NCBI GenBank assembly: GCA_964652755.1
Contig: CAZZBP010000030.1
Span: 1-21,886 of the forward strand
DNA from: UBA11795 sp964652755
GTDB taxonomy: Bacteria; Chloroflexota; Dehalococcoidia; Lucifugimonadales; UBA826
DNA: 21,886 nucleotides
Direction: 5' to 3'
Each line of letters opens with the position of its first letter. The stretch's first letter is position 1. Of this stretch, positions 5,604 to 13,902 are shown in pieces. The position numbers and the translations under genes are program-made. Under the pieces are notes generated by a model. That model saw only the letters and a program-made list of their open reading frames with translations. It had not been told where the DNA came from and did no database searches.

Positions 5604-7925
5604 ATGAATCTTTTCCTATTACTCCTAGGAAAATTAATTGACACAGGCCACCACACGTTACAACGCCTGCAAAAATTAGCGTCGGTATCAGAATGGCCGT
5701 TAGGGTTGCTATTTACCCATTGCCTGCAAAATCCACCGATGAATACCTCCAATCCTCCTAAGAAGATCCCAACAAACAAGATTGATAAAACAGTCACCAG
5801 TATTTCGAATTTCTCAAAAAATCGAAAAGATATCGAACCAACTATTAATTACGACCACATCTTTGGGCCTGATGGTACCCTCACTGATAACCTCGGCGGC
5901 TATGAGATCAGGGAAGAGCAAGTACAAATGGCGGAGGGAGTTGCCAACGCATTGAATAAATCTGAAAACCTTATAGTCGAAGCGGGTACAGGCACCGGAA
6001 AGTCACTGGCATACCTCATACCAGCGTTGATACATTCATTGCAGAACGAGACAAAGGTGGTGATTTCGACAAACACAATTAATCTCCATGAGCAATTGCA
6101 ACACGATGATGTCCCCTTAACTCTTCAGTCATTAGTTGATTTAGGTGTTGAGTCGGCGGAGTCAGCAATTGTCACGGTGCTGAAGGGCCGGTCTAACTAC
6201 CTTTGCAGACGAAGGTTTGAGCAACATCTTGAAAGAACAGTCATAGATAGAGAAGACGCGCTGCTTCTAGCAAAGATTTTATTGTGGCTAGATCACACAA
6301 AAACTGGCGATAAGTCGGAACTCAATTTAACTAGAAAAGCTCATAATATCTTGTGGAATAAATTGTCTGCGGAAGGAGCAGGTTATTGTGAAATACCCAC
6401 CGGACGCTGTTTTCTCAGAAATGCAAGAGAGGCCGCAGGAAATTCCAATCTCGTCATAACAAATCATTCTTTGCTGTTAGCTGACTTAGCCACTGCAGGA
6501 ACAGCCCTACCAACATATGAACTTCTAATTATCGACGAGGCACATCACTTAGAAGATCAGGCCACACGATCTCTTGGTTTTGAAATAAACCAACCCGTCG
6601 TAACGGAGATATTAGACAGATTAAATAGTCAAGACTCTGTTACATCAACCGCTGCAAGTTTATTAAGAAACACGCTCAGTAACGAAACCCAACTTGTGAG
6701 GCTTAACTCCACCATATCAACGTTGTCGCCCACAGTAAATTCGATTCGCACGAATTTTAATACGCTTTTTGGGTTAGCCGCTCAATATCTGGAAAATTCT
6801 AGGACCCCCAATGTAAGAGGGACAATGCGGATAACAGACCATCGAGGCAGCGGATCCTGGAATTCATTCACTGATATCTCAGAGAATATTAGGCTAGAGA
6901 TATCTGACATCATTAGCTCCTTAAACCTTATATCAACGCTGTCTGAACCTCACCTAAACATCAACGCCGTTCAATCCATTCAAAATGATATAGGCTCTTT
7001 GCGGACCGATTTAATAGAGCTTAATGAGCATTTGATAGAAGTAATTACTGAACCAAATCCGGCTTCAGTATATTGGATTAGAGAAGGGGCACGGCAAACA
7101 TATGGCGTCTTCTGCATGGCACCAGTGGAGGTAGACGAAGCATTAAAACAAAACATGTTCTCTCAAAAAGATTCCGTCACACTAACCAGCGCTACTTTGA
7201 CTACCAACGGAACCTTTGACCACATATTAAGGAGACTTGGATTCAATCCGGACGCAAGCAATATCTTACCTTCCCCATTCGACTACCGCACCACCACATT
7301 AACTCTAATACCGAAAGATTTACCGGATCCCCGAGATGATCGATACCTTGATGAACTGAGTGTAGTAATCGCCGATGCGGCCGTCGCGGCCTCGGGGAAA
7401 ACTCTGGCCCTTTTCACCTCTCATGCAGCCATCAGACATGCACACGCCAAAATCAGAAAATTGATCGAACATGCTGATAGTGATATCGAGGTTCTTGCTC
7501 AAGGCATATCCGGTGACACTCAAAGATTAATCGAACGCTTGCGCCAAAACTCTAAATGTATTCTGTTAGGTACAGCAAGCATGTGGGAAGGCATTGATGT
7601 TCGGGGAGAAGCCCTGCAGCTCGTGATTATTACGCGGCTACCTTTCGATGTGCCTACTGATCCTATTTACCAAGCCCGATCAGAGCAGTACTCAAACGCC
7701 TTTATGGACTATGCGGTTCCTAATGCCATCATGAAATTTCGGCAAGGTTTCGGCCGGCTAATAAGGTCTTCATCGGATCGTGGAATCTTTATAGTCATGG
7801 ACAATCGTCTTGTCCGTAGCCGATATGGAGGTAAATTCATTGAATCTCTTCCTTCAATGACCGTAAATCAATGCCGACGTGAAGAACTTGGGGAGATCAT
7901 TAACCTGTGGCTAAACCAAAGATAG
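5604..7925 (+). CDS. dinG: DinG/XPD-family superfamily 2 DNA helicase (3' part of a DnaQ-DinG fusion)
   Basis: 773 residues. The first ~45 (MNLFLLLLGKLIDTGHHTLQ onward) are the end of the DnaQ-like domain plus its linker; residues 50-85 are polar and probably flexible. The helicase core follows: Q-like region EIREEQVQMA (101-110), Walker A EAGTGTGKS (126-134), motif II DEAHH (311-315), motif V GTASMWEGID and motif VI QGFGRLIR near the C-terminus. The family unwinds DNA 5'-3', acting on forks, R-loops and damaged DNA. In the Fe-S domain only three cysteines are visible (Cys201, Cys262, Cys269), where four ligands are usual. The ATG lies 9 bases after the TGA of the exonuclease ORF, in the same frame, with no clear ribosome binding site; translation could depend on reinitiation. 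The 3' end overlaps the glycosylase gene by 19 bases. Confidence 0.9.
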   Translation: MNLFLLLLGKLIDTGHHTLQRLQKLASVSEWPLGLLFTHCLQNPPMNTSNPPKKIPTNKIDKTVTSISNFSKNRKDIEPTINYDHIFGPDGTLTDNLGGYEIREEQVQMAEGVANALNKSENLIVEAGTGTGKSLAYLIPALIHSLQNETKVVISTNTINLHEQLQHDDVPLTLQSLVDLGVESAESAIVTVLKGRSNYLCRRRFEQHLERTVIDREDALLLAKILLWLDHTKTGDKSELNLTRKAHNILWNKLSAEGAGYCEIPTGRCFLRNAREAAGNSNLVITNHSLLLADLATAGTALPTYELLIIDEAHHLEDQATRSLGFEINQPVVTEILDRLNSQDSVTSTAASLLRNTLSNETQLVRLNSTISTLSPTVNSIRTNFNTLFGLAAQYLENSRTPNVRGTMRITDHRGSGSWNSFTDISENIRLEISDIISSLNLISTLSEPHLNINAVQSIQNDIGSLRTDLIELNEHLIEVITEPNPASVYWIREGARQTYGVFCMAPVEVDEALKQNMFSQKDSVTLTSATLTTNGTFDHILRRLGFNPDASNILPSPFDYRTTTLTLIPKDLPDPRDDRYLDELSVVIADAAVAASGKTLALFTSHAAIRHAHAKIRKLIEHADSDIEVLAQGISGDTQRLIERLRQNSKCILLGTASMWEGIDVRGEALQLVIITRLPFDVPTDPIYQARSEQYSNAFMDYAVPNAIMKFRQGFGRLIRSSSDRGIFIVMDNRLVRSRYGGKFIESLPSMTVNQCRREELGEIINLWLNQR

Positions 7926-8785
7926 AAACAATTAGGTTAACCCAACCTTATGACCTTAAGGAAACACTTTATAGCGGGCAGGCATTTCGGTGGCGCCAAC
8001 TACAGTCGCCCAAATGGACAGAAGGAATTTGGCATGAAGGTTTCATAAATTCTAACCGAGTGCGCTTAAATCAGGTCGACAATTCCATAAATATTGAATT
8101 CGATCCCAAACATAATAAATTTGTTGTTCACGCTGTTGAAAGGTATTTAAGGGTGGAAGACGACATGTCATCCATTTATGCGACGATGTCCTCTGATCAA
8201 TATTTGAAACGGGCTACAGACCAATATAGAGGGCTACATATACTCCGGCAGGATCCTTGGGAGTGCCTGATCACTTTCATATGTTCGGCCAACAACAATA
8301 TACCTAGGATTAGACAATTAATAGAACTCATATGTATTTCATCCGGAAAGTATCTCACTGATCATTACGGTGGTTACCGCACTTTCCCTACATCCTCTGA
8401 AATCAATAACCTAGGTGAAGAGGGCTTGAGAAATCTCGGATTTGGGTTTCGAGCAAAATATATTGCGAAGGCAGCTGTTATGGAATCAGAGGGGCAGATC
8501 GCAATCAGCCAGCTTCGTGGGAAAGGTTATGATGAAATCCTAGAGTCACTTATCTCTATTCCAGGAGTCGGAGACAAAGTAGCAAACTGTGTCATGCTAT
8601 TTTCTATGGACCGTCTTGAGGCATTTCCGGTAGACGTTTGGATTAAGAGAATCCTCAGAGAAAATTATGTGACACAACATGAAAATATCCCCGATTCTCA
8701 GCTTAGAACTAGGTCTCAAAACAAGATTGGGCCTTTTGCTGGATATGTAAACCAATATCTTTTCCACAAGCGGCGACAGGCTTAA
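7907..8785 (+). CDS. OGG1-type 8-oxoguanine DNA glycosylase / AP lyase
   Basis: 292 residues. An N-terminal OGG domain (LTQPYDLKETLYSGQAFRW, 11-29) is followed by the HhH-GPD helical domain. FICSANNNIPRI (124-135) matches the OGG1 N-N-N-I-x-R-I helix involved in base-pair probing. The helix-hairpin-helix IPGVGDKVANCV (218-229) holds the expected catalytic Lys224, and PVDVWIKRI (241-249) holds the catalytic Asp243. The enzyme should remove 8-oxoguanine opposite cytosine and nick the abasic site. This is the OGG1 architecture known from eukaryotes and some bacteria, not the Fpg/MutM fold. The start is GTG, 19 bases inside the helicase gene, with GGGGAG about 10 bases upstream, so the two are translationally linked. 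It convergently faces the MscS-family gene. Confidence 0.92.
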   Translation: MAKPKIETIRLTQPYDLKETLYSGQAFRWRQLQSPKWTEGIWHEGFINSNRVRLNQVDNSINIEFDPKHNKFVVHAVERYLRVEDDMSSIYATMSSDQYLKRATDQYRGLHILRQDPWECLITFICSANNNIPRIRQLIELICISSGKYLTDHYGGYRTFPTSSEINNLGEEGLRNLGFGFRAKYIAKAAVMESEGQIAISQLRGKGYDEILESLISIPGVGDKVANCVMLFSMDRLEAFPVDVWIKRILRENYVTQHENIPDSQLRTRSQNKIGPFAGYVNQYLFHKRRQA

Positions 8786-8815
8786 AGTTAAACCGTCACT
8801 TGAATTTCCTGACAT

Positions 8816-8834
8816 AAGGAGGCAATAGATGTAG
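8816..8834 (+). other. Orphan consensus Shine-Dalgarno followed by an ATG-TAG start-stop
   Basis: AAGGAGG (8816-8822) is the best Shine-Dalgarno sequence in the window. It lies six bases before an ATG (8829-8831) followed directly by TAG (8832-8834). No longer ORF begins from it. It sits in the 79-base gap between the convergent glycosylase and MscS genes. It may be chance, a relic of a lost gene, or a ribosome-stalling element. Confidence 0.35.
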
Positions 8835-8864
8835 TAACACTAGAGGTGCGTCGGCAACCCAATG

Positions 8865-10007
8865 TCACTCCATAGAGGATTCCTTTGATTCGGATTCGAA
8901 AGCTCCGCCTTGTTGCGAGTCTACGGGTTCGGAATATACGATTTTGCGCACTGGGTAATTTATTTCTATTCCTTCAACATTAAATCTTTCATGAATACGC
9001 TTTATAAGTTCACTTTTCAAAGTAAATGTCCCAGACCTATCCACAGCCTGCAAAAAAACGAAAAAATCTATATTGGAATCCCCAAAATTTGAAAACCCAA
9101 AAAACGGCTCCACATCCTTGATCGCTTTTTCGGATTCCTTTATTACTCCCTTCGCTTCTTCTGTCGCAAATCTCTCAACATCCTCCAGATTTGCGTCGTA
9201 ACTTACACCGCAAGTCACAACTACGTTCATGGCAGGTGTCGGGCTGAAGTAATTAGTAACTATGCTTTCGGCCATCCTGGAATTAGGAATTATCACGAGG
9301 TTGTTAAACCTGCTCCTTATTTTGGTACTCCTCCAGCCGACCTCTTCTACATAACCCGATGGTCCCCCTTCCAACTCGATAAAATCTCCCTCCTTCAGTT
9401 CTCCCTCAGTAACGACATACGTGCCAGCGAAGAAGTTACTTAGGGTCGGTTGAACGGCAAGGGCCACTGCCAAACCACCAATACCTAGACCTGCCAAGAT
9501 TGGGCTTATAGAAACACCAACACTGTCGATTGCGACAAGGGCCCCAGCCGCATAGATAGTTATAGGCAATACTCTGCGCAATGTTGGTAGGAGAGTGTCA
9601 TCTATCTTTGTCTCGGTACTTTCTGCGATATTCAATAAGTACCAATCGATAAGACGGTCTATCACATGAGCAACAGTGAAGGTAGTGGTGAGAATAACCG
9701 ACACCTTCCATATCTTAATGGCAAGATCTTTAGTATCCGACAGCTGAACTAGAAAAGTGTTTTCTATGCCAATCGCAATTAAATATCCGACCAACAGTCC
9801 CGTGATGACTAGGAAAAATCCGAGAGGGCCTCTCACGCATTCCAAAACAATTTCGGGAATTCCTGGATCGTCACGTCTCCGAATACGCTTTAAAAACAGC
9901 CGAATCAACAGACGGGAAATTAGTGCAAGTAAGATGAAAACCACAAAAGCGGCAGCAGCGGCAATTCCCATCAATAAGGTTGATTCTGCTAACTCATCGC
10001 CCAACAT
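8865..10007 (-). CDS. MscS-family small-conductance mechanosensitive channel
   Basis: 380 residues with about five hydrophobic helices (roughly 12-36, 62-85, 97-123, 145-165, 168-195). The last is the Gly/Ala-rich pore helix of the MscS family (LAGLGIGGLAVALAVQPT, 171-188). It runs into the MscS beta domain (EGDFIELEGGPSGYVEEVGW, 206-225; NNLVIIPNSRMAES, 235-248). An alpha/beta C-terminal domain follows, then a 25-residue acidic, Ser-rich tail. Such channels open under membrane tension and release solutes during hypo-osmotic shock; with five helices this is a longer MscS-like subtype than E. coli MscS, which has three. The ATG has a good AGGAG site about 7 bases upstream. Transcribed divergently from pheS; gating and substrates cannot be told from sequence. 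Confidence 0.93.
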   Translation of the reverse strand: MLGDELAESTLLMGIAAAAAFVVFILLALISRLLIRLFLKRIRRRDDPGIPEIVLECVRGPLGFFLVITGLLVGYLIAIGIENTFLVQLSDTKDLAIKIWKVSVILTTTFTVAHVIDRLIDWYLLNIAESTETKIDDTLLPTLRRVLPITIYAAGALVAIDSVGVSISPILAGLGIGGLAVALAVQPTLSNFFAGTYVVTEGELKEGDFIELEGGPSGYVEEVGWRSTKIRSRFNNLVIIPNSRMAESIVTNYFSPTPAMNVVVTCGVSYDANLEDVERFATEEAKGVIKESEKAIKDVEPFFGFSNFGDSNIDFFVFLQAVDRSGTFTLKSELIKRIHERFNVEGIEINYPVRKIVYSEPVDSQQGGAFESESKESSME

Positions 10008-10098
10008 AACTTGCTCCTGCCTTACTAAATTACCTTATCTATGGATCTTGATTCTCTGAGACTCTGTCTCCAAAGAAATTTCTGTCCACATACATCTT

Positions 10099-10126
10099 AA
10101 TGTACTGGATCGACATGTCATATCAA
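10099..10126 (-). promoter_or_regulatory. Weak candidate promoter for the MscS-family gene
   Basis: On the minus strand TTGATA (10126-10121) and TACATT (10104-10099) are separated by 16 bases, about 90 bases before the ATG. The predicted leader contains a small inverted repeat, GAGAC-TCT-GTCTC (10058-10070). Plausible but not strong. Confidence 0.3.
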
Positions 10127-10141
10127 GTGACCTCACATGGC

Positions 10142-10171
10142 TAACCTAAAACCGACCGCCAGGTTACGGTC
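10142..10171. repeat. Two interleaved inverted repeats in the mscS-pheS divergent spacer
   Basis: TAACCT (10142-10147) pairs with AGGTTA (10161-10166), and GACCG (10154-10158) pairs with CGGTC (10167-10171). The arms interlock (A-B-A'-B'), as in an H-type pseudoknot if transcribed or two overlapping operator palindromes in DNA. The element lies upstream of both candidate promoters in the 297-base spacer 10008-10304. Apart from the promoters I see nothing else there: no tRNA-like fold and no T-box or terminator ahead of pheS. Confidence 0.35.
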
Positions 10172-10215
10172 AGCCTATTATTGAAATGTTGTTCAAAATC
10201 CGCTGTACTTAATTA

Positions 10216-10245
10216 TTGACCCTTTTTTCATACCCTTCCTATAAT
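10216..10245 (+). promoter_or_regulatory. Strong sigma70-type promoter for pheST
   Basis: TTGACC (10216-10221) and a perfect TATAAT (10240-10245) with an 18-base spacer make the best promoter in the window. Transcription should start near 10252, leaving about 50 bases of leader before the pheS ATG at 10305. The leader shows no clear Shine-Dalgarno sequence. Confidence 0.8.
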
Positions 10246-10304
10246 TTAAAATTGTGTGAGTTCTCATCAAGTAATTAACACTGATACACCTGGTAATACC
10301 GCCT

Positions 10305-11366
10305 ATGACCAAAACTTTCGCTAATAGAATATCAATCATCGAAGCAGAGTCCCTTGAACTTCTCGATAAAGCACATACCGCTACTGACTTAGAAGAATGG
10401 AGAATAGCTGTATTGGGTAGGCGAGGCCAGATAACTACGATCCTAAGAGGAATTTCGGATCTAGACTCAGATTCCCGACGAACTGCCGGGGCTGCGGCTA
10501 ATCAACTCAAAATTAGGTTACAGGCCGCATTCGAGGACAGTAAGGCTAGAATCAGCTCTTCTGACAAGGCAGTTGGAGACACTGTCACGAATGATGCCAT
10601 CGATGTCACCCTCCCGGGACGAAAAGTAAGCCCGGGATCGCTCCATCCAACAACCCAGATAGTCAGGGAGATATCCAGTGCATTTAATACTATGGGGTTT
10701 CAAGTACTGGATGGGCCCGAAGTCGAACTGGACGCATATAACTTCCAAAAGCTTAATATTCCTGCTCATCATCCAGCCCGTGACATGTGGAATAGTTTGT
10801 GGATTGATCGAGCTTCAGAATCTGGAGATTACCCTTTACTCCTGAGAACTCACACTTCTCCAATGCAGATCAGGGTGATGGAAAAAAATGATCCTCCAAT
10901 AAGAGTGATAGTGCCTGGTAAGGCCTACAGGTATGAGGCAACTGACGCCACCCATGAATGGCAGTTTTGCCAAATTGAAGGACTAGCAGTCGGCCGGGAC
11001 ATTACCTTCGCAGACCTGAAAGGAACATTGGAAGAGTTTGCCCGAATAATTTTTGGAGAGAAGCGCAAGGCCCGCTTTCGCTGCGATTTCTTCCCATTTG
11101 TAGAACCCGGAGCTGAAATGTCTATAGATTGTTTCAAATGTGACGGGCAAGGTTGTAGGGTTTGCGGAAACTCAGGGTGGATTGAAATAATGGGAGCTGG
11201 CATGGTACACCCAAAAGTATTGGAAGGAGTCGGCTACGACCCTCAACTCTACTCAGGATTTGCTTTCGGTATGGGGGCCGAACGAATCGCCATGCTCCGT
11301 CACGGTATCGATGATATCCGTCACTTTTACGCAAATGATATTCGATTTCTGGAACAATTTAAGTAA
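10305..11366 (+). CDS. pheS: Phenylalanine--tRNA ligase alpha subunit
   Basis: 353 residues, normal for bacterial PheS. It is the catalytic alpha subunit of the (alpha-beta)2 enzyme that charges tRNA-Phe. The N-terminal coiled-coil region (about 1-85) normally contacts tRNA. The class II core follows: GSLHPTTQIVREI (111-123), RTHTSPMQIR (181-190), motif 2 around PGKAYRYEATDATHEWQF (204-221) and motif 3 GFAFGMGAERIAMLRHG (318-334). A C-x2-C-x4-C-x2-C cluster (Cys276, 279, 284, 287) is a probable zinc knuckle found in a subset of PheS proteins. It follows the strong promoter and is separated from pheT by 23 bases, so the two are co-transcribed. The ATG lacks a visible ribosome binding site but fits the family N-terminus. 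Confidence 0.97.
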   Translation: MTKTFANRISIIEAESLELLDKAHTATDLEEWRIAVLGRRGQITTILRGISDLDSDSRRTAGAAANQLKIRLQAAFEDSKARISSSDKAVGDTVTNDAIDVTLPGRKVSPGSLHPTTQIVREISSAFNTMGFQVLDGPEVELDAYNFQKLNIPAHHPARDMWNSLWIDRASESGDYPLLLRTHTSPMQIRVMEKNDPPIRVIVPGKAYRYEATDATHEWQFCQIEGLAVGRDITFADLKGTLEEFARIIFGEKRKARFRCDFFPFVEPGAEMSIDCFKCDGQGCRVCGNSGWIEIMGAGMVHPKVLEGVGYDPQLYSGFAFGMGAERIAMLRHGIDDIRHFYANDIRFLEQFK

Positions 11367-11389
11367 CCATCATGAACGTAACTTAATTT

Positions 11390-13879
11390 ATGAAAATTTC
11401 ACTGTCTTGGCTTAGCGAATATCTTCCGATCGATCAGAATCCAAGGGAGATCGCAAGAAAAATGACGATGGCCGGAGTGGAGGTAGGGGAAATCGTCACA
11501 ATCGGTGATTCGTGGGAGGATCATCTCGTCATTGTCGGAAAGATATTGGAGATTTCTCCCCATCCAGACGCTGACAGGCTTAGGCTCCCTACCATTGATA
11601 TCGGCGAGGGTGAATCTATCACAGTGGTCTGCGGTGCTCCGAACATAGAGGTAGGACAAGTGATTGCCTTCGCCCATGAAGGAGCCCAAATATTTAATCC
11701 TAGAAACGGTAAGCTTGAGATTCTAAAAGGAGCGAAAATCAGAGGGGTGGACTCAAAGGGGATGGTTTGCTCCCCTTTGGAACTTGGACTTGGAACAAAC
11801 CACGATGGTGTCCTAGCGCTAGATGATGAATTCAAACCAGGATCTCCCCTATTTAAGGTCCTAGGAGACACTATTCTTGAAACGGAACTAACCCCTAACC
11901 GTCCAGATTGTCTTTCTGTTCTTGGTACAGCCTACGAAGTCGCAGCGTTAACTGGAAAGAAAGTTAGCCCGCCAAACCTTGACTATGTAACCGAACCGAA
12001 ACTCATCGAAAGCTCAGCTCAGGTTTTAATTAAAGATCCGGGCCTTTGTTCCAGATACACTGCATCTGTTATTGAGGGGGCCAAAATAGAACCGTCTCCG
12101 AAGTGGTTACGCCATCGCTTGGAAACCAGTGGAGTTAGATCCATTAACAACGTGGTAGATATCACTAACTACGTAATGCTGGAGTATGGTCAACCTCTTC
12201 ATGCCTTTGATTTAGATAAGTTGTCTGGAAATGAAGTTATAGTACGAGTCGCCAAAGATAAAGAATCTTTAGTTACGCTTGATGGAGAGAGTCGGACTTT
12301 GAAACCGGAAATGCTAGTCATCGCTGACCGAAGCAAGGCAATTGGCCTTGCAGGGATAATGGGCGGCCGTAACACAGAGATAGATGAATCCACCTCCAAA
12401 ATATTTCTTGAGTCAGCCAACTTTGATGGCGCGAATACTCGATCCACCAGGACTGCTCTTGGATTAAATACGGAGGCGTCCTACCGATTTGAAAGAGAAT
12501 TACGACCGGAATTAACTGAACTGGCGTTACGTAGAGCAACGGGGTTGATGATAAAGTACTGTGGAGCTTCCGCATTAGAAGGAATCATCGACGAGTACCC
12601 CTGCAAAAAAGATGTAATCCCTATCAAATTAACGACCGCTCGTGTCACCAAAATACTTGGGACAAAATTCCCGATGACCGAGATCTGGGCCACCCTTTCA
12701 TCGCTAGGCTTTCAAAAGTCCACACAATTGGCTGACATGTCGTCTATTACCGATGCGCCAGAAGTACCGCACTCAGAGGATCCGGCTGATGTCGTCTGGG
12801 TTATCCCTCCGATATGGCGATCTGATATAAGTATCGAAGACGATCTCATTGAGGAATTCGCTAGAGTATACGGATACGACAACCTTCCCTTAAGGAAATT
12901 ATCGTCTGTCTCCCCAAATCGAATACTGGCTGACGGACTGGAGATACGGGAAACATTAAGAGACAGTTTATCTACTTCGGGCATGAGTGAAACAGTCTCG
13001 TATGCTGTTTCAAGTTTGAATGCCCTTGAGATCACCAATAGCATTCCGCAAAATTCAGAGGCTGTAAAGTTGGCTAATCCAATGGATGCTACAAAAGCCT
13101 GGTTGAGAACCAGTCTTGTTGCCAATCTTTTGGAAACCCTTGAGAGAAACCTACGGCTCAATAATCAAAGGGCTCTTAGACTGTTCGAGATCGGTCATGT
13201 ATTTGCGTTCCCCGTCGGAGCGACCGGAGATTCACTTCCCGTGGAAACTGAAGAGATAGTCGGGGTCGCAATCGGACCAAGAAATGAAGATTCAATTTGG
13301 ACTTCCAGTTCTGACCAAATCGACTTCTACGATTTAAAGGGGATGCTGGATTTTGCTTTAGATTCAATCCGATTGGAAGTCAAATATCAAAAATTTGACC
13401 ACCTCACCTATCGCCCTGGTCATGTGGCTCAACTGATTCTAGGCGATAAAACAATCGGAGAAATCGGAGAGTTAGATGACAAGGTATCAGACCATTTCAA
13501 ACTACCCCGGCAGGCCACTTTCCTTTTTCGATTGAATTTAACTGAAATGACTCAGTTAGTTTCCAGTGACGTGCCTACATTCCAACCGCTAAGTCGTTAT
13601 CCTTCCTCCTCAAGGGATCTAGCACTGTTATGTGACGAGGAAACAACTTCCGAAGATATACAACAGATAATACGCAGTCATCGATTGGTAACAAACTCAT
13701 TTCCAATAGATAATTATGTTGGCGGTGATGTGCCGATTGGGTTTAAATCTCTTACATACCGCGTAGTTTTTCGGTCAATGGAAATGACCCTTGATACTTC
13801 GGAATTGGAACGTGCTCAACAACAAATTATCAGAAGCCTCGAGCACCGCCATAGTATCAAAGAAAGACTTGCGGATTAA
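11390..13879 (+). CDS. pheT: Phenylalanine--tRNA ligase beta subunit
   Basis: 829 residues, slightly longer than the usual ~800. Domains in order: N-terminal B1 (MKISLSWLSEYLP), an OB-fold tRNA-binding insert (about 40-150, with SPHPDADRLRL and CGAPN), the B3/B4 editing domain (about 210-380, with INNVVDITNYVMLEYGQPLH), B5 (about 408-500), a catalytic-like core (about 500-725, with YDLKGML) and a C-terminal ferredoxin-fold anticodon-binding domain (SRYPSSSRDLALL to the end). The beta subunit holds the Tyr-editing site and completes the enzyme with PheS. A low-complexity acidic loop within B5 (about 446-466) explains part of the extra length. The moeA start follows 23 bases after the stop. Confidence 0.97.
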   Translation: MKISLSWLSEYLPIDQNPREIARKMTMAGVEVGEIVTIGDSWEDHLVIVGKILEISPHPDADRLRLPTIDIGEGESITVVCGAPNIEVGQVIAFAHEGAQIFNPRNGKLEILKGAKIRGVDSKGMVCSPLELGLGTNHDGVLALDDEFKPGSPLFKVLGDTILETELTPNRPDCLSVLGTAYEVAALTGKKVSPPNLDYVTEPKLIESSAQVLIKDPGLCSRYTASVIEGAKIEPSPKWLRHRLETSGVRSINNVVDITNYVMLEYGQPLHAFDLDKLSGNEVIVRVAKDKESLVTLDGESRTLKPEMLVIADRSKAIGLAGIMGGRNTEIDESTSKIFLESANFDGANTRSTRTALGLNTEASYRFERELRPELTELALRRATGLMIKYCGASALEGIIDEYPCKKDVIPIKLTTARVTKILGTKFPMTEIWATLSSLGFQKSTQLADMSSITDAPEVPHSEDPADVVWVIPPIWRSDISIEDDLIEEFARVYGYDNLPLRKLSSVSPNRILADGLEIRETLRDSLSTSGMSETVSYAVSSLNALEITNSIPQNSEAVKLANPMDATKAWLRTSLVANLLETLERNLRLNNQRALRLFEIGHVFAFPVGATGDSLPVETEEIVGVAIGPRNEDSIWTSSSDQIDFYDLKGMLDFALDSIRLEVKYQKFDHLTYRPGHVAQLILGDKTIGEIGELDDKVSDHFKLPRQATFLFRLNLTEMTQLVSSDVPTFQPLSRYPSSSRDLALLCDEETTSEDIQQIIRSHRLVTNSFPIDNYVGGDVPIGFKSLTYRVVFRSMEMTLDTSELERAQQQIIRSLEHRHSIKERLAD

Positions 13880-13902
13880 TCTTTATAAGAGAATATCCCC
13901 CA

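Noticed and set aside
10246..10304. Attenuator or T-box in the pheS leader
   Set aside because: The leader is only about 50 bases with no Phe-rich leader peptide, T-box sequence or terminator stem.
12712..13161. 149-codon ORF antisense to pheT
   Set aside because: pheT is unambiguous here; the antisense frame has no family signature or ribosome binding site.
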